Assembly (NCBI GenBank): GCA_025997955.1
Contig: BNVH01000011.1
Location: forward strand, 1 to 51,088
Origin: Synergistales bacterium
Lineage (GTDB): Bacteria; Synergistota; Synergistia; Synergistales; Aminobacteriaceae
Reading direction: 5' to 3'
Length of the DNA stretch: 51,088 bases
Positions 40,366 through 47,740 of the stretch are shown one piece after another (the stretch's first letter is position 1; the number at the start of each line of letters is the position of its first letter). The position numbers and the translations under genes are program-made. The notes beneath the pieces were generated by a model that was given only the letters and a program-made list of their open reading frames with translations, had not been told where the DNA came from and ran no database searches.

Positions 40366-40857
40366 TTACAGCTTAAGCATTCGTATAGGGATAAACAAGC
40401 GCAACGGCTCATGCTGCAATTCTAAAAAATTATACTTCTCATAGAATTTTTTGGCCTGTAAATCTTTGGCGTCCACAATAACCGCAAAGGCGGCTATTTC
40501 TTTACTGATAACCGCCGCTTTTCTAAGAGCGTGAAACAATAAAATCCTACCAATACCTTGACCTTGATGATGTACATCCACAGCTAACCGTCCGAGTAAT
40601 GTACATGATACCGGCCTTTGCGCCGGAAGTTTTTTGGCTACGTTTTCAGGTAGTTCTTGAGCAGTTATAGCATTTTGGGAAAGCGTATAGTAACCAACGA
40701 TTGTTTTGTCGTCTTCCAATAAGACGATGACCGAGGACAGGTTACGCCGCATATCCTGTCCGGCTTGATTTTTCAAATAAAAGTCCAGCTCAGGGACGCC
40801 GCACTCAAACCCGGCCCTGTCGTGTTCTTTGGTAAGCTTCTCAAATGTGAACTGCAA
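40366..40857 (-). CDS. GNAT-family toxin, TacT-like
   Basis: A 163-residue GNAT acetyltransferase of the type paired with DUF1778 antitoxins; these toxins acetylate the amino group of aminoacyl-tRNA and stop translation. The acetyl-CoA loop is RLAVDVHHQGQGIGR, and the conserved Tyr is in KKFYEKYNFLEL. The start is TTG two bases after the antitoxin stop, so translation is coupled. AT-rich relative to neighbours, which with the transposase scrap downstream suggests horizontal gain. Confidence 0.9.
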   Translation of the reverse strand: MQFTFEKLTKEHDRAGFECGVPELDFYLKNQAGQDMRRNLSSVIVLLEDDKTIVGYYTLSQNAITAQELPENVAKKLPAQRPVSCTLLGRLAVDVHHQGQGIGRILLFHALRKAAVISKEIAAFAVIVDAKDLQAKKFYEKYNFLELQHEPLRLFIPIRMLKL

Positions 40858-40859
40858 AA

Positions 40860-41162
40860 TTATGTCCTATCTACTATGTTGAATGAGTCGTAATGCTTTT
40901 TTAAATTGAGTAATGCCTCGGACGGCTCAAAATCACGTTCCAACGCCGCCAAGAAATTTTGACTTTCCTCTGCGTTCAAGATGATAGTGGCGATTTCTCG
41001 CATGGCTTCGGAGCGTTCACGGATAACCTCTTCGGCCTTTTCCAATGATACCGACAGCATAAATGCCGACCGCGACTGATTGGTGTATTTGGCCGCAGAA
41101 TCCAAAACCGCCTTAGCGTAGTCGTTCATTCTGATTGTTGTTGCAACATTTGACGTAGGCAT
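40860..41162 (-). CDS. DUF1778-family antitoxin, TacA-like
   Basis: A 100-residue antitoxin with an N-terminal ribbon-helix-helix DNA-binding part (TTIRMNDYAKAVLDSAAKY) and a C-terminal tail (about 55-100) that would wrap and neutralise the toxin. AAAAGGAGAATTTTCA precedes the ATG. It is the first gene of the pair and should repress its own promoter, where an inverted repeat is seen. Confidence 0.9.
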   Translation of the reverse strand: MPTSNVATTIRMNDYAKAVLDSAAKYTNQSRSAFMLSVSLEKAEEVIRERSEAMREIATIILNAEESQNFLAALERDFEPSEALLNLKKHYDSFNIVDRT

Positions 41163-41186
41163 TGAAAATTCTCCTTTTAGCCCAGA

Positions 41187-41235
41187 ATGGCATGGTGTTT
41201 TGTTGAAGTATATGCCATAATGACATACAAATCAA
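41187..41235 (-). promoter_or_regulatory. toxin-antitoxin promoter with inverted-repeat operator
   Basis: Minus-strand TTGATT (41230-41235), a 17-bp spacer, TATACT (41207-41212). The inverted repeat ATGGCAT (41187-41193) / ATGCCAT (41212-41218) spans the -10 and the start region, a fitting operator for a ribbon-helix-helix antitoxin. Confidence 0.65.
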
Positions 41236-41288
41236 ATAAAATTTGCGGTTTTTTGTTGATGTGGAGTTTTAAGGGTGGGTGTATAAAC

Positions 41289-41825
41289 GTGAAGCCAAAC
41301 GGAGACAGGCCGGAATGGGATGTTTATTTTATGTCGATAGCGATGATGGCGTCTATGAGAAGCACGTGTGTAAGGCGTCACGTCGGCGCCGTAGCGGCGC
41401 GCGATAACCAAATTGTCAGCACGGGCTACAACGGCGCGCCCAAGGGCACGGCTCACTGTCTCTCCATAGGGTGCCTCAGAGAATCGCTCGGCGTTCCTTC
41501 GGGGGAGCGTCACGAGATGTGCCGAGGCTCCCACGCGGAGGGCAACGCCATAGCGCAAGCCGCCCGCATGGGCATCAGCACGGACGGCGCCACGCTCTAT
41601 TGCACCGACGAGCCCTGTTCTTTTTGCACGAAATCCATCCTGAACGCCGGCATAGTCCGAGTGGTCTACATGCGCCCCTATCATGACGATTTAGCGACTA
41701 AGCTGAGAGACGAGACGGACGTTATATTTGAACACTTTGACGAACAAAAAATAGAGAAGGCGCGCGCGTGGCTCTCGGTAGGAGCGGCCTTCGGCCAGCC
41801 GCTTAAGAGTGTTTCAACCCCTTAG
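41289..41825 (+). CDS. deoxycytidylate (dCMP) deaminase
   Basis: A 178-residue zinc deaminase of the dCMP deaminase family, making dUMP for thymidylate synthesis. The zinc site is HAEGNAIAQAA and YCTDEPCSFCTKSILNAG; the extra Cys/His near CLRESLG...HEMCRGS are usual in this family. GTG at 41289 has AAGGGTGGG 8-9 nt upstream; the frame is open further but that part overlaps the toxin-antitoxin promoter and is not family-like. Its end overlaps the end of ddl by 23 bp. Confidence 0.9.
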   Translation: MKPNGDRPEWDVYFMSIAMMASMRSTCVRRHVGAVAARDNQIVSTGYNGAPKGTAHCLSIGCLRESLGVPSGERHEMCRGSHAEGNAIAQAARMGISTDGATLYCTDEPCSFCTKSILNAGIVRVVYMRPYHDDLATKLRDETDVIFEHFDEQKIEKARAWLSVGAAFGQPLKSVSTP

Positions 41826-42987
41826 CCCCTTCGCTGAAGTTTGAGAGGATGTTCGTGTCAAAAGAACGCGTCACGCCGGCCTCGTCGCGCTCGCGCTTCA
41901 GGGCCAACTCGATCATCCTGTCGAGAAGCTCTTTATACGGCATACCTACGGCCTCCCACAGATAAAACGAGAGAGAACCAGGGATTGTATTCAGTTCATT
42001 GACGTAGATTTCGCCGCTCACGCCGTCCATCAGAAAATCAACCCGCGCCGCGCCGCGGCAGTCCAAAGCCTGAAAAGCCCTTCCGGCGAGAGAACGGATT
42101 TTATCCCGCTGGGATGGGGTTATATCAGCCGGCAGCTTTCTTTTTGCTGACGCCATACCTTTAGCGCCTCCGTCTTTTACGCCGCCCGAGTATTTGTCGT
42201 CGTAGCCCAAAACGGCATGGCCCAACAGCGGCTCCTCGCACTCGGACGCCTCCACGGACTCAGAGTCGCCGAGAACCGCGCAGTTTATCTCTCTTAGGTT
42301 TTGCACGGCCGGCTCGGCAAGCGCGGTGTTTGTATAATAAAAAACTTCCTCCAATCCCTCTTTAAGCTCCGAGGCGTCATTCACCCAAGAGATGCCGACG
42401 CTCGAACCGAGGTTTAGGGGCTTGACGACAACGGGGAACTTAAAAACGCCTAAGATATCGTCGATGACTTGAGTTTTGTCCCTAAAGAAAGCGGACGCGG
42501 GTATTTTACGGCAGTCCAAGACCGGAAGCCCGGCGTCGCGAAGCAAAACCTTCGTTATGTATTTATCCATTCCGACAGCCGAAGCCGTGACGTCGCACCC
42601 GACGAACGGCACGGACAGGCTCCTGAGATACCCTTGCAATACCCCGTCCTCCATGGTTGTCCCATGTCCTATGGGGAACGCCACGTCAAGCGCCCGAACG
42701 ACGCTCGAGCCAAATTTTTTCATGGGGTACCGCGTAAGCAAAACGCGCGCGTTCTCCATGACGGCCGTTACTCTGACACTTTTTTTTAGAAGAGACGGCA
42801 TGTCGCGATAACTCGTTATTTTCGATAGCAAATCGCCTAAGTACATTTTCCAGTCTTTAGAGACGTAAATCGGAAAAGCGTCATATTTTGTCCTGTCGAA
42901 ATTATGAAGCGCCTGAAGCGCGGATATTATGGAGACCTCGTGCTCCACGCTTCCTCCGCCAAAAAACACACCTACGCTGATTGTCAT
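41803..42987 (-). CDS. ddl: D-alanine--D-alanine ligase
   Basis: An ATP-grasp ligase of about 394 residues making the D-Ala-D-Ala dipeptide of peptidoglycan. The N-terminus has VGVFFGGGSVEHEVSIISA; ATP-grasp parts include FPVVVKPLNLGSSVGISWV, and the end has the metal site VNELNTIPGSLSFYLWE. The active-site loop has GYDDKYSGG, with the Tyr-Lys-Tyr pattern of D-Ala ligases, not of D-lactate (VanA-type) ligases. The ATG at 42987 fits the G-rich site upstream; earlier in-frame starts are too close to it. First of two enzymes with murF, which uses its product. Confidence 0.94.
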   Translation of the reverse strand: MTISVGVFFGGGSVEHEVSIISALQALHNFDRTKYDAFPIYVSKDWKMYLGDLLSKITSYRDMPSLLKKSVRVTAVMENARVLLTRYPMKKFGSSVVRALDVAFPIGHGTTMEDGVLQGYLRSLSVPFVGCDVTASAVGMDKYITKVLLRDAGLPVLDCRKIPASAFFRDKTQVIDDILGVFKFPVVVKPLNLGSSVGISWVNDASELKEGLEEVFYYTNTALAEPAVQNLREINCAVLGDSESVEASECEEPLLGHAVLGYDDKYSGGVKDGGAKGMASAKRKLPADITPSQRDKIRSLAGRAFQALDCRGAARVDFLMDGVSGEIYVNELNTIPGSLSFYLWEAVGMPYKELLDRMIELALKRERDEAGVTRSFDTNILSNFSEGAKGLKHS

Positions 42988-43072
42988 GTTCATCACCCTA
43001 TTTTTGTTTTGGTAAAGACGTATGGGCATTACGTCTCAATGCTCACGCGTCTTTTACAATATTAACATTGAT

Positions 43073-44557
43073 TTAATAATTATCAGGCAAATCGTTCTCC
43101 AACAAAACTATTTTTGGCCGCCCATCGTCCGTCAAATTTATTCTCTCGAAAGCCGAGGACAGACTCTCAGTTACAAATATTTTGTTCGCGTCAAAACCCT
43201 CGCCGCGCAAGCCGGCAAAAACGCTTTTCGTCTGGCGCTCTCCCACGAGGATGACTGAGTCAGCGACGAGAGCCGCCTGAGCGCCGAAGCGTTCGTTGAG
43301 CTCGTCCTGCATCTCACCTAACTCCACCATGCCGGGCGTCACTAAGATCTTAAAATATCCATCGAACAAAGCAAGCGCGGATAAAGCAAGCGCCGCGCCG
43401 ACGGGGTTTGAGTTATAGGCGTCGTCTATTATGGTGAGCCCATTCATGCGAGTTAGCTGAAGCCTATGCGGTACGGGCTTGAGTCTCGTCACGCTAAGCG
43501 CTATGGCGTCGCGCGCCACGCCCAAAGTGTCCGCTACGGCTATGGCCGCCAAGATATTCGTGACATTTGGAACGCCTATCAGAGACGTCGTCAAGGCTCG
43601 CTCTTCCCCGTCCGGGAACGCGACCGTAAATGCAGATCCCTTTACCGATACGCTCAAATCAAAAGCCCTGTACGTATTTTCACGTCCCCTTTCAGGCCCA
43701 TTCGACATTGACCACTTTACGACTGTCTTTGGTAGATGACAAGAGTTTTTGCCTATATACTCCTCTATAAATTCGTTGTCGGCGTTCAAAAAGAGAATTC
43801 CGTCGCCGCTCAGCGCGGCCGAGAGCTCGAACTTCGTCTCCGTGATGTTCGATATCGTCCCAAAAGACTCCAAGTGCTGTTCGCCTATGGAGGTTATTAC
43901 CCCGAAGTCGGGGTTTATGATGTCGCATATCTCTTTGATGTCGCCGCGCCTTCTCGCGCCCATTTCGCATATGAAAATATCATGCGCGGGAGTGAGGGAC
44001 GAGCGTATTGTCATAACGACGCCGAGCGTAGTGTTGTAACTTTCGGGCGTCATCAAACAGTTGAATTTTGAGGAGAGTACGCCATGCAAGAAGTTCTTGA
44101 CGCTTGTCTTGCCGTAGCTTCCCGTGACGCCTATGACGCGGAGGCGAGAGGCGTTTTTCAATATCCTCTTGGCGTCTCTGATATACCACTGGTTTATGGC
44201 GCGCTCATACGGCGCGTTCACTATGCTTGAAAGGAGCGGGAAAAGCGGAGCCAAAAGCGCAAAAAGGGCGGCAAAAACAGCCAAATAGACTATGCCGAAA
44301 TGAAGCGAGACGGCCACCCCCAAAAGCAGGATAAAAAAGTGAGACGCAAACATGCGTATAATTCTGGGCGTGTAGACTATGGGTTTCTTGGCCTTACGCG
44401 AATACGGCGACCAAGCGCCCGAAATATTGCGCGAGAGCCACGCCATCTGGACGCCGTACTTATAAGAATTGAGCTGAAAGATGTGATAAGCGCGCAGCGA
44501 TACGGCCGCGTGGCATAAAATGAACAAAACGGCCAAAAATGTCATTACGTACGTCAT
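43073..44557 (-). CDS. murF: MurF-type ligase with N-terminal membrane region
   Basis: A Mur ligase of 494 residues that adds D-Ala-D-Ala to the UDP-MurNAc-tripeptide. Two or three TM segments occupy 1-115, unlike soluble E. coli MurF; the Mur core then follows with the P-loop GVTGSYGKTS near 145, the PESYNTTLGV substrate region, and IIDDAYNSNPVGA. The extension fits a membrane-tethered form seen in several anaerobes. ddl lies 85 bp downstream on the same strand, so the two consecutive steps are likely transcribed together. Confidence 0.9.
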   Translation of the reverse strand: MTYVMTFLAVLFILCHAAVSLRAYHIFQLNSYKYGVQMAWLSRNISGAWSPYSRKAKKPIVYTPRIIRMFASHFFILLLGVAVSLHFGIVYLAVFAALFALLAPLFPLLSSIVNAPYERAINQWYIRDAKRILKNASRLRVIGVTGSYGKTSVKNFLHGVLSSKFNCLMTPESYNTTLGVVMTIRSSLTPAHDIFICEMGARRRGDIKEICDIINPDFGVITSIGEQHLESFGTISNITETKFELSAALSGDGILFLNADNEFIEEYIGKNSCHLPKTVVKWSMSNGPERGRENTYRAFDLSVSVKGSAFTVAFPDGEERALTTSLIGVPNVTNILAAIAVADTLGVARDAIALSVTRLKPVPHRLQLTRMNGLTIIDDAYNSNPVGAALALSALALFDGYFKILVTPGMVELGEMQDELNERFGAQAALVADSVILVGERQTKSVFAGLRGEGFDANKIFVTESLSSAFERINLTDDGRPKIVLLENDLPDNY

Positions 44558-44565
44558 AATTTAGG

Positions 44566-45378
44566 TCACGGCCTCCCGATACTCAAAAAAGAATCCAATA
44601 CGCGGCCGAAGATACCGCTTTGTTCGAGGAAAGAATAATGTCCCGCTCCGCGCAGCAGGACAAGCCCGGCGTCCGGGATTAGCTTCTCCATGATTCGCGC
44701 GTCACTCAGGGGCGTGGCGGTGTCGTTTTCCCCCCACACCAAAAGAGCGGGACACGATACGCGCGGTAGGCAGGGCGTCAGGTCCTCGGAGACGACCCTC
44801 ACAAGGCACTTTCTCATGAGCGGGCTAGCGTTTCGGTAATCGGACGAGCTATTTTTTACGCGCCACTTTTTGACCGCGCGCGGGTATTTTTTTTGGATTA
44901 TATCCGTCGATAAAATTAGTTTGACCGTTTTATAGAAAATATCTTTGATTTTGCCGGCGGCCGTTTTTTTGGAGCGAATGCCGGCGCTGTCTACGAGAAT
45001 TATTTTGGGGATTTCGAGCCCGGCTCTCTCGGTCTTGACGCGGGCGGCTAATTTTATGGCTATGCGCCCGCCGAAAGAGTGCCCTATCAGCGCGGCGCTT
45101 TTCACGCCGCGCTCAGTCAAAAATGACAACACAAAATCAGCGTAATCATCGACACCCCAAGCGAGGGGCGGCTCGCCGCTCGCCCCGAAGCCCGGCAAAT
45201 CGAGAGCGCATACGCGCACAGCGTGTTTAATTCGCTCCATTACGGGCAAAAAATAAGAAAAATCCACACCCCAGCCGTGCAAAAAAACCACGGCGCAGTC
45301 AGAACGCGAGACGCAATTAGATTCGGTTTCGCCCGTGTCGTAATAATTTATGTTGATTCCGTCTATTTTTATATTCAT
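44566..45378 (-). CDS. alpha/beta hydrolase
   Basis: A 270-residue alpha/beta hydrolase of the esterase/lipase/peptidase superfamily. The oxyanion region is VVFLHGWGVDFSYFLP, the nucleophile elbow ALIGHSFGGRIAIK, a candidate acid lies in WGENDTATPLSD and the base in RGAGHYSFLEQ. A cap domain rich in Lys fills about 135-180. It has no signal peptide. It lies 8 bp ahead of murF and 20 bp after the dipeptidase gene, inside the cell-wall cluster, so a role there is possible but not shown. Substrate unknown. Confidence 0.88.
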   Translation of the reverse strand: MNIKIDGININYYDTGETESNCVSRSDCAVVFLHGWGVDFSYFLPVMERIKHAVRVCALDLPGFGASGEPPLAWGVDDYADFVLSFLTERGVKSAALIGHSFGGRIAIKLAARVKTERAGLEIPKIILVDSAGIRSKKTAAGKIKDIFYKTVKLILSTDIIQKKYPRAVKKWRVKNSSSDYRNASPLMRKCLVRVVSEDLTPCLPRVSCPALLVWGENDTATPLSDARIMEKLIPDAGLVLLRGAGHYSFLEQSGIFGRVLDSFLSIGRP

Positions 45379-45398
45379 GTTTTAGGCTTTCTTTAAAC

Positions 45399-46049
45399 TC
45401 AGCGAACTGGAAAATTATAATACCAATCTGGGTGAGGCTCACGCACTAACGAAAAATGCCACCATTCGCTGATATACTCGGCAAACCCCGAAGAGCACAT
45501 AGCGTCCCTCAGGTACGTGCGGTTCTGTCTTTGCGCCGGCGTGATGGTTCTCGTCGTTATATGGGATCGCTGGTCCATAAAGTCAAATATAGTGCCCATA
45601 TCAAGCTCCTGATTAGTTCTTTCGTCAACTACGGTGAGGTCTATGGCGCTTCCCCGCGAGTGCGCGGATTTTGGACTGATGTACCCTTTTTTCAGCAGAT
45701 CTTTTTTGTCTATGTTTGGGTAGTGAACGGGTTTACGGCGAATATCATTAGTTTCGGAGAGCCACTGGACTATATCGTCAACGGCGCTCTGCGGACGATA
45801 CCCGTCGAATATTTTCATAATAAGCCCCCTCCTGCGCAGAAGACCTGCCGCCCTTACGCAGGCCTCGGCGGCCTTTTTGCTAAGTATGACAAGGGGGCGG
45901 TCATACCCGTCGATGGGACGACCCACAAAATTATCGGTCCCCCAGTATTTAGCGTCTATGATACAGTCCTCGATATATTCATCTATATATACAAAATCAT
46001 CCGGGGCTCCCTGTTTGAGGACTCCCACCACGCTGACGTTTGTTTTCAT
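45399..46049 (-). CDS. D-alanyl-D-alanine dipeptidase, VanX/DdpX type
   Basis: A 216-residue M15D zinc dipeptidase that splits D-Ala-D-Ala. The site is complete: R85 in FDGYRPQ, H130 and D137 in KSAHSRGSAIDLT, E195 and H198 in SEWWHFS. No signal peptide is seen, so it would be cytoplasmic and face the dipeptide made by ddl in the same cluster. The ATG follows AGGGGG and a TATAAT at 46069-46074. In van operons such enzymes destroy D-Ala-D-Ala; here the ligase looks like a D-Ala type and no VanH is present, so turnover or recycling is more likely than glycopeptide resistance. Confidence 0.93.
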   Translation of the reverse strand: MKTNVSVVGVLKQGAPDDFVYIDEYIEDCIIDAKYWGTDNFVGRPIDGYDRPLVILSKKAAEACVRAAGLLRRRGLIMKIFDGYRPQSAVDDIVQWLSETNDIRRKPVHYPNIDKKDLLKKGYISPKSAHSRGSAIDLTVVDERTNQELDMGTIFDFMDQRSHITTRTITPAQRQNRTYLRDAMCSSGFAEYISEWWHFSLVREPHPDWYYNFPVR

Positions 46050-46068
46050 TAAGGCACCCCCTTGCTTG

Positions 46069-46074
46069 ATTATA
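46069..46074 (-). promoter_or_regulatory. -10 element of the dipeptidase-hydrolase-murF-ddl operon
   Basis: Minus-strand TATAAT, 20 bp before the dipeptidase ATG; the -35 region is weak. It is the only good -10 upstream of the four-gene cell-wall unit. Confidence 0.5.
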
Positions 46075-46116
46075 CACTAACTATACAAGCAACACGGAAG
46101 CGATATAAAGCGATAT

Positions 46117-46151
46117 AAAATATAAACGGGGCAGACACGTAGGTCTGCCCC
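46117..46151 (-). terminator. rho-independent terminator of the aldo/keto reductase gene
   Basis: On the minus strand GGGGCAGAC, a 6-nt loop, GTCTGCCCC, then GTTTATATTTTATAT. A 9-bp perfect stem. It separates the reductase from the dipeptidase operon. Confidence 0.85.
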
Positions 46152-46187
46152 TACCGCGTTTGGCGAGAAGCTTGAGCTTGCGTAGTT

Positions 46188-47210
46188 TTAAGCGCCCATC
46201 TGAGCGTCCCAGTAAGCAACCCCTTCTTTCAGCAGCTTTGGAATTTCGAGGTGATAGGGGCAGCGGGTCATGCAGTCTCCGCACTCAAGGCATGTTCTCG
46301 CCTTCTCGACAGCCGGTCCGACCATCGACTTTACGCGATCGCGGGTCAGGCGTTTAATCGTGCTCTTCGTCGTCAAAACCGCGCTGATAAAAATACCCTG
46401 CGGACAGGGCTGACAGTAATCGCAGCGGTGACACCAGGAGGGGCCGAACTCGGAACGCAATTTTTCAATCGTCTTGCTGTCTTCCTCCGTCAAAGCCTCC
46501 TCGCGCTCGACAATACCGGCTATCTCGCGGATTTCTTCGATTCTCTCTATGCCGGGGTCGGGGATAATGTTGTCGTAACGCAGAAGATAACGGAATGAAA
46601 GCCCGGCGTTGTCCAAAAGACCGCCGCCCATGGGTTTCATTGCGATAAAGCCCATGTCGAGCTCCTTCGCTAACGGAATTATATCTTTTTCCGCGGCGTT
46701 GTCGATGTAGTTGAACGGTATCTGAACCACGGCAAATTCGCCGCCCTTCATTATTTCTATAGCGAGTGGTATGCTGTGGCTGGAAAACGCCGGCCAGCGC
46801 ACCTTGCCTGATTTGACCGCCTCTTGCAAACCCTCGAACGCGCCCCCCGGCCCAAAAATCGCCTTGCGTTTCGCTTCGGAAGCTATGTTGTGAAGCTGAT
46901 AGATGTCGATATAATCCACACCCAACCGCTCGAGGCTCAAATCGAGGTCTTTATTGAAGGCGGCCTTATCGTCGGCGGGCGATTTGGAGGCTATGACGAG
47001 ATCCTCCCGTCTCATTCCCTTTATCGCCTCTCCGATTTTCTCCTCGCTGTCCGCGTAAACGTGAGCCGTATCAATAAAATTTATCCCAAGGTCTATTGCC
47101 TCCCTGACCACCTTCACCGCGTCCGCTTTAGAAATCCGCATAATGGGTATGCCGCCGAAAGCGATTCTGCTTACCATAAGCCCTGTCTTTCCAAATCTAA
47201 CTTTCTTCAT
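46188..47210 (-). CDS. aldo/keto reductase with C-terminal ferredoxin domain
   Basis: A 340-residue oxidoreductase. The AKR TIM barrel fills about 1-255 with the catalytic set GINFIDTAHVYADSE, the Lys in VIASKSP and YIDIYQLHN. The C-terminal part (about 265-340) carries two Fe-S motifs, CHRCDYCQPCPQG and CLECGDCMTRCP, as in the clostridial ferredoxin-linked AKR subfamily. It probably reduces an aldehyde or ketone with electrons from ferredoxin or NAD(P)H; the substrate is unknown. GGAGG precedes the ATG. It is divergent from the glyoxalase gene. Confidence 0.93.
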   Translation of the reverse strand: MKKVRFGKTGLMVSRIAFGGIPIMRISKADAVKVVREAIDLGINFIDTAHVYADSEEKIGEAIKGMRREDLVIASKSPADDKAAFNKDLDLSLERLGVDYIDIYQLHNIASEAKRKAIFGPGGAFEGLQEAVKSGKVRWPAFSSHSIPLAIEIMKGGEFAVVQIPFNYIDNAAEKDIIPLAKELDMGFIAMKPMGGGLLDNAGLSFRYLLRYDNIIPDPGIERIEEIREIAGIVEREEALTEEDSKTIEKLRSEFGPSWCHRCDYCQPCPQGIFISAVLTTKSTIKRLTRDRVKSMVGPAVEKARTCLECGDCMTRCPYHLEIPKLLKEGVAYWDAQMGA

Positions 47211-47246
47211 GATAACCTCCTAATTGGCTTGCGCAGTATATAATTA

Positions 47247-47283
47247 ATTATAGACCAAAAATCTTGGCAAAAGCGATTATAAT
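47247..47283. promoter_or_regulatory. divergent -10 elements between reductase and glyoxalase genes
   Basis: TATAAT on the minus strand (47247-47252, for the reductase) and on the plus strand (47278-47283, for the glyoxalase). Neither has a convincing -35. Confidence 0.4.
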
Positions 47284-47323
47284 TTAAAGATGAAAATTTC
47301 AGCGAAAGGAATGGTCGTAAGTT

Positions 47324-47686
47324 ATGAAGACAAAATTTCTCCACACGAACATCAACGTATTGGACTTGGAGCGCAGTATCGCGTTTTACGATAGGGCATT
47401 GGGCTTGAAGGAGGCCCGCCGCAAGGACGACCCAGGATTTACCATCGTATTTATGGGCGACGGAACCACCGATTACAGGTTAGAGCTGACGATGTTGAAA
47501 GGCAGGACAGAGCCCTACGAACTGGGGGACAACGAGTCTCATATAGCGTTTGAGGCCGAGGACTTCGACGCGGCTCACAAGCTCCACGAGGAGATGGGCT
47601 GCATCTGTTACGAAAACCCCAAGATGGGCATATATTTTATCGAGGATCCGGACGGCTACTGGTTGGAGGTCATACCCAAAAGATAA
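47324..47686 (+). CDS. gloA: lactoylglutathione lyase / glyoxalase I family protein
   Basis: A 120-residue VOC-fold metalloenzyme that isomerises the hemithioacetal of methylglyoxal. The four metal ligands of the family are visible at H7, E54, H73 and E115, and the fold repeats (DLERSIAFYDRALGL, then DFDAAHKLHEEMG) are normal. A divergent reductase next to it could handle related aldehydes. A single gene; no glyoxalase II is nearby. Confidence 0.88.
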   Translation: MKTKFLHTNINVLDLERSIAFYDRALGLKEARRKDDPGFTIVFMGDGTTDYRLELTMLKGRTEPYELGDNESHIAFEAEDFDAAHKLHEEMGCICYENPKMGIYFIEDPDGYWLEVIPKR

Positions 47687-47715
47687 ATCGGGCGGCCCGC
47701 GCCGCCCGATAAAAA
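47681..47715 (-). terminator. terminator of the flagellin gene
   Basis: ATCGGGCGGC (47687-47696), loop CCGC, GCCGCCCGAT (47701-47710): a perfect 10-bp stem. On the minus strand it is followed by TTTATCTTTT; on the plus strand the bases after it are AAAAAC, so it mainly serves the flagellin gene although it also lies at the end of gloA. Confidence 0.8.
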
Positions 47716-47740
47716 CATCAAACTTCGCGCTATCTTCGCG

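Noticed and set aside
41803..46049. Vancomycin-resistance (van) operon
   Set aside because: No VanH-type dehydrogenase or VanRS pair, and the ligase has the D-Ala-type loop; diderm cells are also naturally shielded from glycopeptides.
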